A stretch of 64,000 bases of DNA from Echinometra lucunter (Eukaryota > Echinodermata > Echinoidea > Camarodonta > Echinometridae), in the NCBI GenBank assembly GCA_029962745.1, contig CM057158.1:6075869-6139868 (forward strand), read 5' to 3'. The notes under the pieces are model-generated. The model did no database searches. It had not been told where the DNA came from and worked only from the letters and a program-made list of their open reading frames with translations. This document shows, one piece after another, positions 1-8,930 of this stretch. Within the stretch, counting starts at the first letter, position 1, and each line of letters starts with the position of its first letter. A program made the position numbers and the translations under genes.

Positions 1-1855
1 GAATTCTCTATACTCAACAGGAAAAGATTACTCAATGTTTCATGACTGGATCCACTGAAAAATTATAGTCATGTAGTGATAACAGTATACTACATGAATT
101 TAGTGATAGCTATTGAATGCATAAATGCATCATTCTCATACCCCTTAGATATGGGAAAAGGTATATGATATATTTCAAAAAGAGCTTTTAAAACTTTTAA
201 AGCTTTTTTTAATCCTGGTTTTCACATGACTTTTGGTTAACCTGTAGAGGTACAGTGTCACCTTTAGGAGACGCTTTTGCAGTATCTGTTGGTCCAGAAT
301 GTTGGGCAGTACATATTATACATGAGCAGAAGGAGAAAAATGCACTGACAAATTTGAGCCCATTCCCATCGCTGTATGGTGTAGCGTTCTCGAATTAGAG
401 CAGTTTAAGTGTAACTAATCATTAAACTCTTTAAATTGGCAATGCAGTGAATAATATATAATCACTATTTCTGTGTTCAAATTGGCAATTTCTGATTAAA
501 TTTTGCAATCATAATTCATTTTGGTTCATGTTATATCCATATTTATTTTTTTCAAACTATGTAAGTGTGGGAAAAAAATAATTGTTGTTGCCAATTTGAG
601 GATTGAAGATGATTAATTTAGACCTCCAGAAAGCTCTGTACTGCTATGGGTTAATCCCAAAAGAGGTGGACCCAGTTATCTAGTTTAGCTGGACTCAAGT
701 TGAATATTCCTTGATGCAGTTTCATTCCACTAATGCCAGTGTATATATTTGGAGAAGGGAATAGAGTGAATAGTTTTCATTTTAAAAAAGTGGAACAGTC
801 AAATACAATTTCCAGATTTATATATCCCAGTCCTTACAGCAGAGTTTATAACTCCTGTATATATGCTGAGTAAAATTCTTCTTTATATTCACTCCTCTTC
901 TTTTCATCATGTATTGGAAACCACAAACAGCCCTTGAAAATCCTGCTCATATTGGCTCTGCAAAGTTGGCCGTATTTACTTTGGTACTACACAGTTTGCT
1001 GTACATGGGACCAGGTCAGATTTGTGTCCCTGCAGCCTATATGTGCAGACCTTGAAGTATTGTTGCTTTGGTAGAGTAAGCCTTAGTATCGGTGTTTGTT
1101 AGCAGTTCGTATGATATATTTGTACTTGACATGACTGATCATCAAAATCAAGCAACTAGCATATGGTACATGTGTAGAATACTGTATGCTTTCAAGTCAT
1201 ATCTTATGATTTTTTTTTTCAGATTGGTGCCTGTAATTAGCATAATTTTAAACGAGAATACTGAAGATTATTGGAAAATAAAAACAAAAAACTCAGTTTA
1301 TTTTTCTATCACTGTATTTCTTTTCTATCTCAAAGGATTTATTGGATTAAGATTATGATTATGAAAATTATGAAGTGGCATGTGTCCTGTGAATATTTTG
1401 CTGTATAATCTTCTAAAAATTTACATCTGAGTTAAGCAGGTGATTTTGCATGTTATGAACCAAGTACTTCATCCACTTGCAAGGAGGCAGAAGCCTATTG
1501 TCTAGAATTGCTAAGAAATATACCGGGTATCTCCTTTTTGGTGCATATTTTCCTGTTTCTTTGAGATAACATACTGCCATAAATTCCATTGTGTATAAAA
1601 ATTTGAAAAAAACAAAAAAAAATAATTTGGAGCAATTCCTATGCTTGATGAAAAATGGCTGACTAATCTTTAAATACTATATTGATGCAACAGATTTATA
1701 TTTCTTTCCAAACAGGTTGTTACATTGTCCTGTATAATGTGAAGTTTAAAACAGAGAAAGGCAATAAAGATGACATGAAAGATATCACATGGGCCAGTAG
1801 TTACTCCACTATTATACAGACTAATAATCAGTTCACTTTTCTTGCTCTCCAACAG
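1..1855 (+). other. HNF4 intron upstream of the zinc-finger exon
   Basis: This is AT-rich, low-complexity-poor DNA with no supported exon. It lies upstream of the HNF4 DNA-binding-domain exon, so it should be intron separating that exon from the N-terminal (AF-1) exon or exons, which are not in the window. The short open frames here show no family resemblance. The first six bases are an EcoRI site. Confidence 0.6.
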
Positions 1856-1983
1856 ATGATATCAGTGGACAGCTTTCACAGTGCTCAATCTGTAGTGACA
1901 GGTCAGTGGAAAAGCCCTACAGTGCAAGCTGCAATGGCTGCAAGAGATTCTTGCAAAAAAGCACTGGCGATGATGATCACTGA
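1856..1983 (+). pseudogene. Decayed tandem copy 1 of the HNF4 zinc-finger exon
   Basis: This segment aligns with the start of the functional exon at 2175, including the intron end (both have TTGCTCTCC-ACAG or TTGCTCTCCTACAG before the exon). Read in the HNF4 phase from GAT at 1858 it gives DISGQLSQCSICSDRSVEKP, then SASCNGCKRFLQKS, ending at TGA 1981-1983. All four zinc-binding cysteines of finger 1 are kept, but the C2-C3 spacing is 12 residues instead of the usual 13, and the second finger is missing. The acceptor leaves the same two-base codon remainder as the true exon, so entry phase is preserved. No good donor is seen near the homologous position; an internal CAG|GTCAGT occurs at 1902. 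Most likely it is a dead copy. Use as a truncating (poison) exon is possible but unproven. Confidence 0.8.
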
Positions 1984-2010
1984 TCATTCTTTCTTTTTGC
2001 TTTCCCACAG

Positions 2011-2135
2011 ATATAAATGGACAACCCACATAGTGCTCAATTCGTAGCCAAAAGGCAACGAAAACACTATGGAGCAGCAAACTCTGATGGCTGCACAGGT
2101 TATTTTCTAAAAAAGTATGCATATGATTCACCAGT
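2011..2135 (+). pseudogene. Decayed tandem copy 2 of the HNF4 zinc-finger exon
   Basis: This is a second copy of the same intron-end/exon-start segment, 155 bp after copy 1 and 164 bp before the functional exon. It begins after TTTCCCACAG and reads DINGQPT, then an in-frame TAG where the true exon has CAG. The second zinc cysteine has become Arg, and a two-base deletion in the GCAACG-AAACAC stretch shifts the frame. DNA similarity (for example CACTATGGAGCAGCAA and GATGGCTGCA) continues to about 2135. It is clearly non-coding. Confidence 0.8.
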
Positions 2136-2174
2136 GATAATTGGAGAATACTCTATTTTCTTGCTCTCCTACAG

Positions 2175-2411
2175 AGAATGATATCAATGGACAGCCCTCA
2201 CAGTGCAGCATCTGTGGCGACAGGGCAACGGGGAAGCACTATGGAGCAGCAAGTTGTGATGGCTGCAAGGGTTTCTTCAGAAGGAGTGTCCGTAAGAACC
2301 ACCAATACACCTGTCGTTTTGCCAGGAACTGTGTGGTGGACAAGGACAAGAGGAATCAGTGCAGATACTGCAGGTTAAAGAAGTGCTTCAGAGCAGGAAT
2401 GAAGAAAGAAG
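2175..2411 (+). CDS. Hnf4: HNF4 exon encoding the DNA-binding domain
   Basis: HNF4 is an orphan-type nuclear receptor (NR2A). It binds DR1 elements as a homodimer and drives gut, liver and metabolic genes in the nucleus. The exon runs from acceptor CTCTCCTACAG to donor AAGAAG|GTACTG. It starts with two bases of a split codon and ends with one base (phase 1). It encodes both zinc fingers. Finger 1 has cysteines in CSIC and CDGC, with P-box [11 protein letters not shown]; finger 2 runs from YTCRFARNC to [10 protein letters not shown]. The A-box start GMKKE follows. The HNF4 hallmark [19 protein letters not shown] is exact as far as I know the family. The whole DNA-binding domain sits in one exon here, whereas vertebrate HNF4 genes split it. 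The upstream coding exon is outside the window, so the protein is 5'-partial. Two decayed copies of this exon's start lie just upstream. Confidence 0.97.
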
Positions 2412-2990
2412 GTACTGCACAATCATGATCATAGCTATAAAGGTTGGAAACTCTTTGGGCCATGTCCATTTGACGTATTATCACTGGATTTGATTAAGGG
2501 CTTATTCTATATAAACTTATGTTTGAACAAAACTCCAAAATTAGACAGAATATGTGATGTTTGCTTGTTAAAAACCAGTTTGCTTTTTTTTATTTATTAC
2601 TTGAGATGCATTTAACTGGAAGTCAAATTAGTTGTTGGTATTGGTTGAGTGGGAAATTTCCTCATGCTCGAAATCAAGACATCGGTTTTGAGAAAAAATG
2701 TGTTTCATGTTGTGAGTGCATTTATTCTCACGTTTAGTACAACAAAATGCAAAGAAGTTATTAAAATACCTAGGACAAATTTGACAAAAACAAACTTAAC
2801 AGATGTATAAAATTCTTAGAATTTAATTTTGGAATGTTGTACAAAGCCAAGCAATGAAATGTATAGTAATGTTCCAATCTGTCTTTTCCCAGTCATTTCT
2901 CATCCATTTATCAAAACTATGACATTCATGTCTAGTCCAGATGATACATAATCATTTGAATGATATGAGTAGCTTGTTCTTCCCTTCCAG
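2412..2990 (+). other. HNF4 intron
   Basis: This intron runs from GTACTG to TTCCCTTCCAG. It is AT-rich and holds no recognisable element or exon. Confidence 0.85.
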
Positions 2991-3106
2991 CGGTACAGAA
3001 CGAGCGGGATCGCATCAGTACCAGGAGACCAAGCTATGAGGACAGTCTCCAGAATGGAGGAGTCTCCATCCCACAGCTTGTCAATGCAGAACAAATGTCA
3101 AGACAA
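2991..3106 (+). CDS. Hnf4: HNF4 exon encoding the hinge and start of the ligand-binding domain
   Basis: The exon continues directly from the zinc-finger exon: the split codon G|CG gives Ala, then [17 protein letters not shown] as in all HNF4 proteins, and ends in NAEQMSRQ (family: AEVLSRQ). This is the D-region hinge and T/A box. The acceptor is TTCCCTTCCAG. The donor is ambiguous: CAA|GTAGTA (end 3106, used here because SRQ-I matches the family) or three bases later GTA|GTATGT (end 3109), which has the better consensus and would add one Val. Both keep phase 0. Confidence 0.93.
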
Positions 3107-4099
3107 GTAGTATGTATCTTTTAGAATGAAACTTTCTATGATTATCTAAATAGGATTTTAAAGGTACCAGTAGTTGTCTAGAAATAGTCAAGCAAAAGAT
3201 TCAGTGTTGTTATTTTTATGGCAATAGAAGGCTTCATGGTACACCATGCAATCTTTCTTGGAAACGAGTGTGGTCCTGAAAAGGACCAATACAATCAAGA
3301 ACATGCTCTACCAAAACATCAAGAGTAAGTAGGTCCTTTTCAGGACCACCCTCATTTCCAAGAAAGATTACATGGTGTTACCGTGAAGTCTTCTACTGCC
3401 ATATGTTCTACCACCATGGAAACCTTCCAAAGATATTTTTTACATCAAAATATATCAGTCATTAAAGGAGCAATTTCCTATTTAGTTTCTTTAGACTTGA
3501 TAAAACTTTGACCAGGTTTAGGGGAAAACAGTAAATAGCGAATAATGCCAAGTGTGAAATCTCATGTATAAAGTTCAAAATTCTGATATGGAAATTATGA
3601 TAACAAATGTATTTTCAGCATTTTGTGCCATGGAAGAGAAGGTTTTATCTGCTGTAAATCAGGGCATAATTGTCTTTGATCAGAGCCCATTGGGTTTGGG
3701 TTGTGTTTTTTTCACATATGAAGGGGAAATCCCTTGCAATAAACCCCCACATTTTTTGTATGTGTACAAATGAATTGATGTGAGGCAGGAAAAAAAAACC
3801 AGCTGGGGCAAAAATTATGTGGACAATCATATTTTTATAAAGTTAGTGCAAAATATGACATCATGAGGTTTCCGCAACTTTAAACAAAACTCTCTTTTAT
3901 ACGAGTGTTGACACAGTAATGCATGTTCATGCCATATGTGAACACTAAAAAAACATGGGTGTTTGCCTTGGGATATCTCAATGATCCTTTCTGGTATGAC
4001 CCATTCTAAAGTTGTACCTGTAGTCTTAGAATTTTCAAGTGTAAATGTGTCATATTTATTGTTATAGGTGGTTAAAACATGTGTTTCTATTTCTCCTAG
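3107..4099 (+). other. HNF4 intron containing a palindromic MITE
   Basis: This intron lies between the hinge exon and the first ligand-binding-domain helix exon. It carries a 183-bp inverted-repeat element at 3219-3401 and otherwise plain AT-rich sequence. Confidence 0.85.
3219..3401. mobile_element. Palindromic MITE with TA target duplication
   Basis: The two arms of about 70 bp are inverted copies. Both begin TGGCA(A/G)TAGAAG and end in GGTGGTCCTGAAAAGGACC (one base differs), with a short spacer. The element is bounded by TA on both sides, as expected for Tc1/mariner-type or related insertions. There is no coding capacity. In RNA it would fold into a long hairpin within the HNF4 pre-mRNA. 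Confidence 0.8.
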
Positions 4100-4255
4100 A
4101 TCCCAAATCCTGTAAACCTCCCTGATGGGAGCATAGCAGGCAAGAAGATAGCTACAATGAACGATGTGTGTGAGAGTATGAAACAGCATCTATTGGTTCT
4201 TGTAGAATGGGCCAAATATATCCCCAGCTTTTGTGATCTGCCTCTTGATGATCAG
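4100..4255 (+). CDS. Hnf4: HNF4 exon encoding ligand-binding-domain helices 1-3
   Basis: The exon opens in phase 0 after TTTCTCCTAG and closes at GATCAG|GTATGC. It encodes [16 protein letters not shown], a short variable linker, then [20 protein letters not shown] and [12 protein letters not shown], which match the HNF4 helix 1-3 region. The VEWAKYIP...LPLDDQ motif is the nuclear-receptor signature helix leading into helix 4. It lines the fatty-acid-binding pocket and part of the coactivator groove. The reading frame continues into VALLRAHAGEHLV of the next exon. Confidence 0.96.
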
Positions 4256-5127
4256 GTATGCAGTCTTGGAATACAGTGTTTACTGATGATATTGATCTTA
4301 CATGGAATACTTAATCAAATTATTATTTTAAATATGAAAGAGCATTAGCCTGAATCATTTATGATATTTGAGTGAGAGAGGAGGTTATAGCTTTGTATAT
4401 AAATTGTATGAAATAAAATTTCATATAATCTGAATTGGATACTCGGCATGGACAGTATGAAGGATTTGGTATGCACTGGCCAAAAACAACGCTTCAGACC
4501 CTCAAATTTTAAAATGTAGACCAGGGCTCTTTACACATACAGACTTTAAAAAATTCAGTGTCAGTGGTGCATCGTTGAAAAAGGGAAGTTCTGAGCCTTC
4601 ATGGGCAACCAAACTAGAAAAAAAGTTGTTTGCTCATTTTGACAAAAAAATGTTTGGTTTAATGCCCTTTCCACAACTTCAACAGCTTGATTTTTTATTT
4701 GGTACATGTATTCCACAAAGGATTTTCATAGTACAAAAAGAAATCTTGAAACCTAATAGAAAATTCAAGAAAAATGTCTAGCTTACAAGTCTTATCTTTA
4801 TGTTGTTCTGCGAAAGAACGCGTCCGGAACTCAAAATGGAAAATTATATTTTTCAGACAGTGATTGATAATTTTACAGGTAGCATGTAGACCTTGTAAAT
4901 TGATATACAATCTTCTTGTGGTATGATCTTTGTTAAAATTCTATTCCAATATGTCAAAATAGACATTTTACTTTTTGCATTTTTGTATTTTGCATTCTTT
5001 CTCACAATGACATAAAGATAGAACGCCTTACAGTTAAGTTTCAGTATCCTTTTTAGTGTTAAGTCTTTTCTAAATCTTACTTTACCCCCATTTCATGTCC
5101 TTTTTTTTTTTTTTGCTGCTATGCCAG

Positions 5128-5179
5128 GTTATGCTTTTACGATCTCTTGCTGGTTAGTACCTAGTTCTAGAAGCCACAA
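5128..5179 (+). pseudogene. Decayed copy A of HNF4 exon 4 start
   Basis: After a T-rich tract and GCCAG this reads GTTATGCTTTTACGATC, parallel to GTTGCCCTTTTACGAGC of the true exon at 5363. In the exon's frame it gives VMLLRSLAG, a TAG stop where the exon has GAG, then YLVLEAT. It ends after 52 bp, where copy B begins, so it is a truncated tandem copy. Confidence 0.75.
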
Positions 5180-5269
5180 GTTGCACTTTTAAAAGCTCAT
5201 GCCGATGAGCACTTAGTCGTGGGAACTGCAAGGCAATATCTACCTTACAAAAAAATCTGCATGGGCTAA
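5180..5269 (+). pseudogene. Decayed copy B of HNF4 exon 4 start
   Basis: In the exon's frame this copy reads VALLKAHADEHLVVGTARQY then LPYKKICMG before TAA, compared with VALLRAHAGEHLVLGAARRS then LPYKDILVLG in the true exon. About two thirds of the residues are identical and the frame is unbroken for 29 codons. The acceptor AG at the homologous position has become AA (CACAAG instead of CGCAGG), so normal splicing into it should be lost. Confidence 0.78.
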
Positions 5270-5362
5270 ATGAGTTGAATCTGGAGAAAAAGTCTAGTTC
5301 ACATAAGCTTTCCTGATTAATATCAATCTTTGTCCATTGTCCTCTATTTTTCCACTTCGCAG

Positions 5363-5606
5363 GTTGCCCTTTTACGAGCCCATGCTGGCGAGCACCTGGT
5401 CCTAGGAGCTGCAAGGCGGTCTCTACCATACAAAGATATCCTGGTGCTAGGACCTGATGTGATCCTTCCTAGACATTCCCAGGATCAGATGGATATCCAC
5501 AGGGTGGCTAGTCGTGTCCTGGATGAACTGATTACACCTATGAGGGATGTTGGTCTGGATGATCACGAGTTTGCATGCCTCAAAGCTATTGTCTTCTTTG
5601 ACCCAG
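5363..5606 (+). CDS. Hnf4: HNF4 exon encoding ligand-binding-domain helices 4-7
   Basis: The exon has acceptor CCACTTCGCAG and donor GACCCAG|GTAGGT, starts in phase 0 and ends in phase 1. It encodes VALLRAHAGEHLVLGAARRS, a divergent loop (LPYKDILVLGPDVILPRH), then helices ending in ACLKAIVFFDP. The motifs LLRAHAGEHL and KAI(V/I)FFDP are diagnostic for HNF4. The exon completes the ligand pocket, and the dimer-side helices follow in the next exon. Two broken copies of its 5' end precede it. Confidence 0.96.
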
Positions 5607-6219
5607 GTAGGTTTTCAAACCCTTAGGGCCCAATCCGACATGAGTCCGCAAACCGCTTTTTAAAAATATTGATACAACATAAGTAAAAGACCCATAAGCA
5701 CAGTATGTTTTAGATTTCTGTATCTTATATTGGTTAGTTTGTATAGGGACCATTGTAAGATGTTTAGCCTTGAATCTATCACCTCTTGCCATTCATTGAC
5801 ATGCAAGCTTTACTTTTGTAGGTGGTTCACAGCGACTTGTCTGAACATGGACTGGGCAAAAAACAATTACAATTTTTGAATAGAGGTAGTGAATTGGAAT
5901 GAGACTAGAAAGTTCATTAATAATAGGCATAATTTATGACCTTTTGTGCATTTGAACACAGTGATGTTCATAATGATGCAAACTCGGGTAGTCCTCAGAT
6001 GTTTCAATTAGAGCTGCATTCTGGTAATGATGTAAGCCTTTCTCAGCACCTTTTCCACTGGATGTGTTTCACTTTGAGATGCCATCCCTAGTTGAGCAAT
6101 GGAGCTACATGTATACTTAGTTAAAAGGTGTTTCATTTCAAGGTATCATAAAAGCAGACATGCAATTCTGCATGAACAGTTATAATGAAACTGAAAATGG
6201 GATTCCAATTTGCTTTCAG
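5607..6219 (+). other. HNF4 intron
   Basis: This intron runs from GTAGGT to TTTGCTTTCAG. I looked for copies of the flanking exons, like those seen in neighbouring introns, and found none. No mobile element is recognised. Confidence 0.85.
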
Positions 6220-6456
6220 ATGCCAAGGGTCTGAGTGAGCCCCACAGGATCAAGATGCTTCGCTACCAGGTCCAGATCCACCTGGAAGACTACATCAATG
6301 ACAGGCAGTATGACAGTAGAGGGCGCTTTGGTGAGATCCTTCTCATGCTGCCACCGCTGCAGAGCATCACATGGCAGATGATTGAACAGATTCAATTTGC
6401 TCGTCTCATGGGTGTTGCTAAGGTGGACAACCTGCTGCAAGAAATGCTGCTTGGAG
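6220..6456 (+). CDS. Hnf4: HNF4 exon encoding ligand-binding-domain helices 8-12 (AF-2)
   Basis: The exon completes the split Asp codon (G|AT) and encodes [20 protein letters not shown], then [20 protein letters not shown] and [20 protein letters not shown]. It ends with the AF-2 activation helix [10 protein letters not shown]. The stretches [16 protein letters not shown] and [10 protein letters not shown] are nearly invariant in HNF4 and form the dimer interface and helix 10. The donor GGAG|GTACAT leaves one base for the next exon. The ligand-binding domain is complete and intact, so the gene looks functional. Confidence 0.97.
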
Positions 6457-6954
6457 GTACATACGGTTGAGCTTGGCAGAAAATTGTTTACACATGATCA
6501 ACTTTTAAAGATACATGGCTTTGTGGAATCTTACAGTTACAATATTAGAAGACCAAACTGTTTTGCAGGTTTAAGTCTGCAGTGACACATTTACATGTAT
6601 TGGTCCATATTGAGTGAAATATGACCTTGTGGTATTCAAGAAAGGTGGTTTTATCAATGTTATCTTAGGTTGAAAGAGGTTTCAGAATACCAAAATTAAG
6701 TTAACTATGATGTTAAGTCCAGGTATGAGGCTTGAGTAAGATTATGCATGCATATGCATACTGCATATTCCTGTTAAAAAAATCTGTTGCCATGATTTTG
6801 GACTTTACTTTATATCATTTTTTGAATACCAATTATATTAGCTAATATATTTATCACTAATATTTTCATTCCCCCCCCCCCCCAAGTTGAATAGAAGCTA
6901 TGCCACACTTAGTATTCTTGATTACACATTTCCACTTTGACTCTTGTTTCTCAG
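6457..6954 (+). other. HNF4 intron with poly-C tract
   Basis: This AT-rich intron contains a run of Cs around 6871-6884. It ends in CTTGTTTCTCAG and contains no other feature. Confidence 0.85.
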
Positions 6955-7127
6955 GTTCTGCCAATGACCCCTCCCAGCAACACGTGCCAGCCAGCATACC
7001 TGGTATGACTGGTCACCCCCCTCCGACCCCACCCGGGGATCAGCACAGTATTGTCAATGGTCATCTTGTGCATGCTGCAGCACACAGTTCAGCTCCTCAT
7101 CTTACTCAGAACTCTACCACAGCTCAG
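6955..7127 (+). CDS. Hnf4: HNF4 exon encoding the first part of the F-domain tail
   Basis: The split Gly codon G|GT joins it to the AF-2 exon, giving LLGGSANDPSQQHVP. A low-complexity tail rich in Pro, His, Ser and Gln follows (GHPPPTPPGD, VHAAAHSSAPHLTQN). It ends in phase 0 at GCTCAG|GTATGA. The HNF4 F domain is poorly conserved and modulates cofactor access; the sequence here matches the vertebrate tail only in composition and position. A degraded copy of its last 68-90 bp, with a donor, lies downstream at 7258-7347. Confidence 0.9.
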
Positions 7128-7703
7128 GTATGAAAGAGAGTGGTGGTGGTAGTGGTGGTGGCAGTGGTAGTGGAGGTGGTAGTAGTGATGGTGTTGGTGA
7201 TGGTGGTGATGATGACAAGGGCATGGTACAAGTGATGTTGGTGATAATTAGTTATAGGAGTAGCACAGCATCTGTAGAGGTCATCTCATGCATGCTGCAG
7301 CACATAGTTCTGCTCCTCATCTTACTCAGACCTCTGCTACAGCTCAGGTATGCAAGGGAGGGGTGATATGGGTGGTGGTGGTGGTGGTGGTAGCGGTGTT
7401 GATGATGATGGTGGCACTGGTGGTTGTATTGGTGGTTGTGATAGTAACGATGAGATGAGAATCAGAATGATGATCATGATGGTTGTAGTAATGTAGATGG
7501 AGATTGGGGTAGGCAGAACTGTCATTGTGTGGTGGTGGGTGGTGGTAGTGGTAGTGATGGTGCTGGTGTCAATGAAAGTGGTTTATGTAATAATGATTGT
7601 GGCAAATATATTGATGTCAAGTTCGTATATCTCCAATCTTAATAAACAAAAATTTTTAATGTAGATTCTCTTGTTGCTTTTACCTTTTACTACTCATCTG
7701 CAG
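7128..7703 (+). other. HNF4 intron with GGT repeats and a duplicated exon end
   Basis: This intron is rich in GGT/GAT triplet repeats (about 7138-7215, 7370-7390 and 7530-7565). It encloses the duplicated end of exon 6 at 7258-7347. It ends at TACTACTCATCTGCAG. Confidence 0.8.
7258..7347 (+). pseudogene. Tandem copy of HNF4 exon 6 end, possible alternative exon
   Basis: This segment copies the last part of exon 6 together with its donor. In the HNF4 frame it reads SIC-RGHLMHAAAHSSAPHLTQT then SATAQ|GTATGC, against SIVNGHLVHAAAHSSAPHLTQN then STTAQ|GTATGA. A TAG near its start (exon 6: CAG) prevents use of the whole copy. From the AG at 7278-7279, however, the part 7280-7347 is 68 nt. It begins with GT, which would complete the split Gly codon left by the AF-2 exon, and it ends in phase 0. 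It could therefore replace exon 6 in frame. The polypyrimidine tract before it is poor. I call it a duplicated exon end of unknown use. Confidence 0.6.
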
Positions 7704-7901
7704 GTGATAGCAGATTTCAAACTGCAACAAGCGAGCCAGCCAGCAGTCACTGTCACCCAGACCCAAATATCAGCCCCTCCTCCTCCTCCACCTACAGCCA
7801 CCTCCGGTCCTCCTGCCCCTGCTGCCGTTGCCGTGACAGTGCCCATTCCCAAACAGGAGCGAACCCAGATCAATGCCATGCTCAAGGAGGAGGTAGTATA
7901 A
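7704..7901 (+). CDS. Hnf4: HNF4 last coding exon (Pro-rich F-domain C-terminus)
   Basis: The exon starts in phase 0 after ACTCATCTGCAG and encodes VIADFKLQQASQPAVTVTQT, then a run of six prolines, an Ala/Pro/Val stretch, IPKQERTQINAMLKEEVV and TAA at 7899-7901. The KQE near the end resembles the C-terminal KQEVI of vertebrate HNF4A, but here it is followed by about 13 extra residues. Those last codons (AAGGAGGAGGTAGTATAA) lie in the first unit of a decayed tandem repeat that runs on through the 3' UTR, so the extension may be a repeat product. The 3' UTR follows directly. Confidence 0.9.
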   Translation: MIADFKLQQASQPAVTVTQTQISAPPPPPPTATSGPPAPAAVAVTVPIPKQERTQINAMLKEEVV

Positions 7902-8930
7902 TACCACAATAGAGAGGCATCATCCATATTGTTCTTCTTGTCTCTGTATAATGCATCCATGGTATAATGGTGGAAAGTGTTTATTAAGTCGCTGTTCTTA
8001 CAACATGTTGTAAAGTAGGTTTCATTCTCCAGAAAAGGTGATATGGTTCCAAGATGGAAAGGCATCATCCATCTCGGTCTTCTTTTTTTACGTCTGCATC
8101 TGTACTGCCAGTAGGAAGTTGGTACAAATCAACATGACACAGAAGAGGAGGTAGTTCAGTACCAAGATGCAGAAGTATCACCCTTCTTATTCATCTCAAC
8201 TCTGTCTGTATCCATAGTACTACCAAGGCGAAGTTTACAGACTGTTATTGCTCTTAAAACATTGTACAGTACATTCCATGTTCAGGAGACAGTGGTATAA
8301 TACCAAAATAGAGAGACATCTGTCAGTGGTTCTCTCATTCCCATTTGCATCCATAGTACTACCAGTGAAAATGTTTGTATTGAATTATTTCTCTTAAAAC
8401 ATGTTGAAGTAAATTCCAGTTTTAAGGGGAGGTCATTAAATACCTTGCAGGCAGGTGGTACATGTAAGACAGCGAGGCGTTATCCAACTTTATTTTTTTC
8501 CCTCCATTCTCTCGTTTAGTACTACTGGTAGAAAACTTTGCTATGAAATAATTTTTCAAACACTGTTGTGTATGTACAGTACATTCCTCTTTTAATAGGA
8601 AGTGGTATATAAATGTATATAATATGACAGAGAGGCAGGAGATATAATAGCAAGATGGATAAATATCTATTCCATCCTTCCTACATCTGCACCCATAGTA
8701 CTACCAGCAGAAAGTACTCCTACTAAATGTTACACATACATTCCTGTCTTTAAGGGCAGCTGGTAATATTACCATGAAAGAGTGGCTTCATCCATCTTGG
8801 ATGTATTTTTCTTGATCTGCATTAAGGAAAATACATCCAGTACTACAGGTAGAAAGTTTGGGTTAAGGCATAACTCTTACGCACATGTGGTAAAGTACAC
8901 ATTCCACTCTCAAATATCATTCAGTGATGG
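7885..8930 (+). repeat. Decayed tandem array of the HNF4 last-exon end and 3' UTR
   Basis: About seven diverged units of roughly 105-180 bp follow one another, starting near 7885, 8036, 8141, 8284, 8428, 8596 and 8751. Shared landmarks are GGAGGTAGTATAATACCA, a GAGAGGCATCATCCAT-like block, (GCATCCATAGTACTACCAG), GTAGAAAGTTT and AACATGTTGTAAAGTACATTCC. The first unit includes the last HNF4 codons and the stop, so exon end and UTR were multiplied together. Confidence 0.75.

Larger units (their letters stand above)
4256..5362 (+). other. HNF4 intron with decayed copies of the next exon
   Basis: This intron is AT-rich. Its last 235 bp contain two broken tandem copies of the following exon's first bases, at 5128 and 5180. 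Nothing else is recognised. Confidence 0.85.

Noticed and set aside
1862..2131. 89-aa minus-strand open frame
   Set aside because: It is the antisense of the decayed HNF4 exon copies and resembles no protein family.
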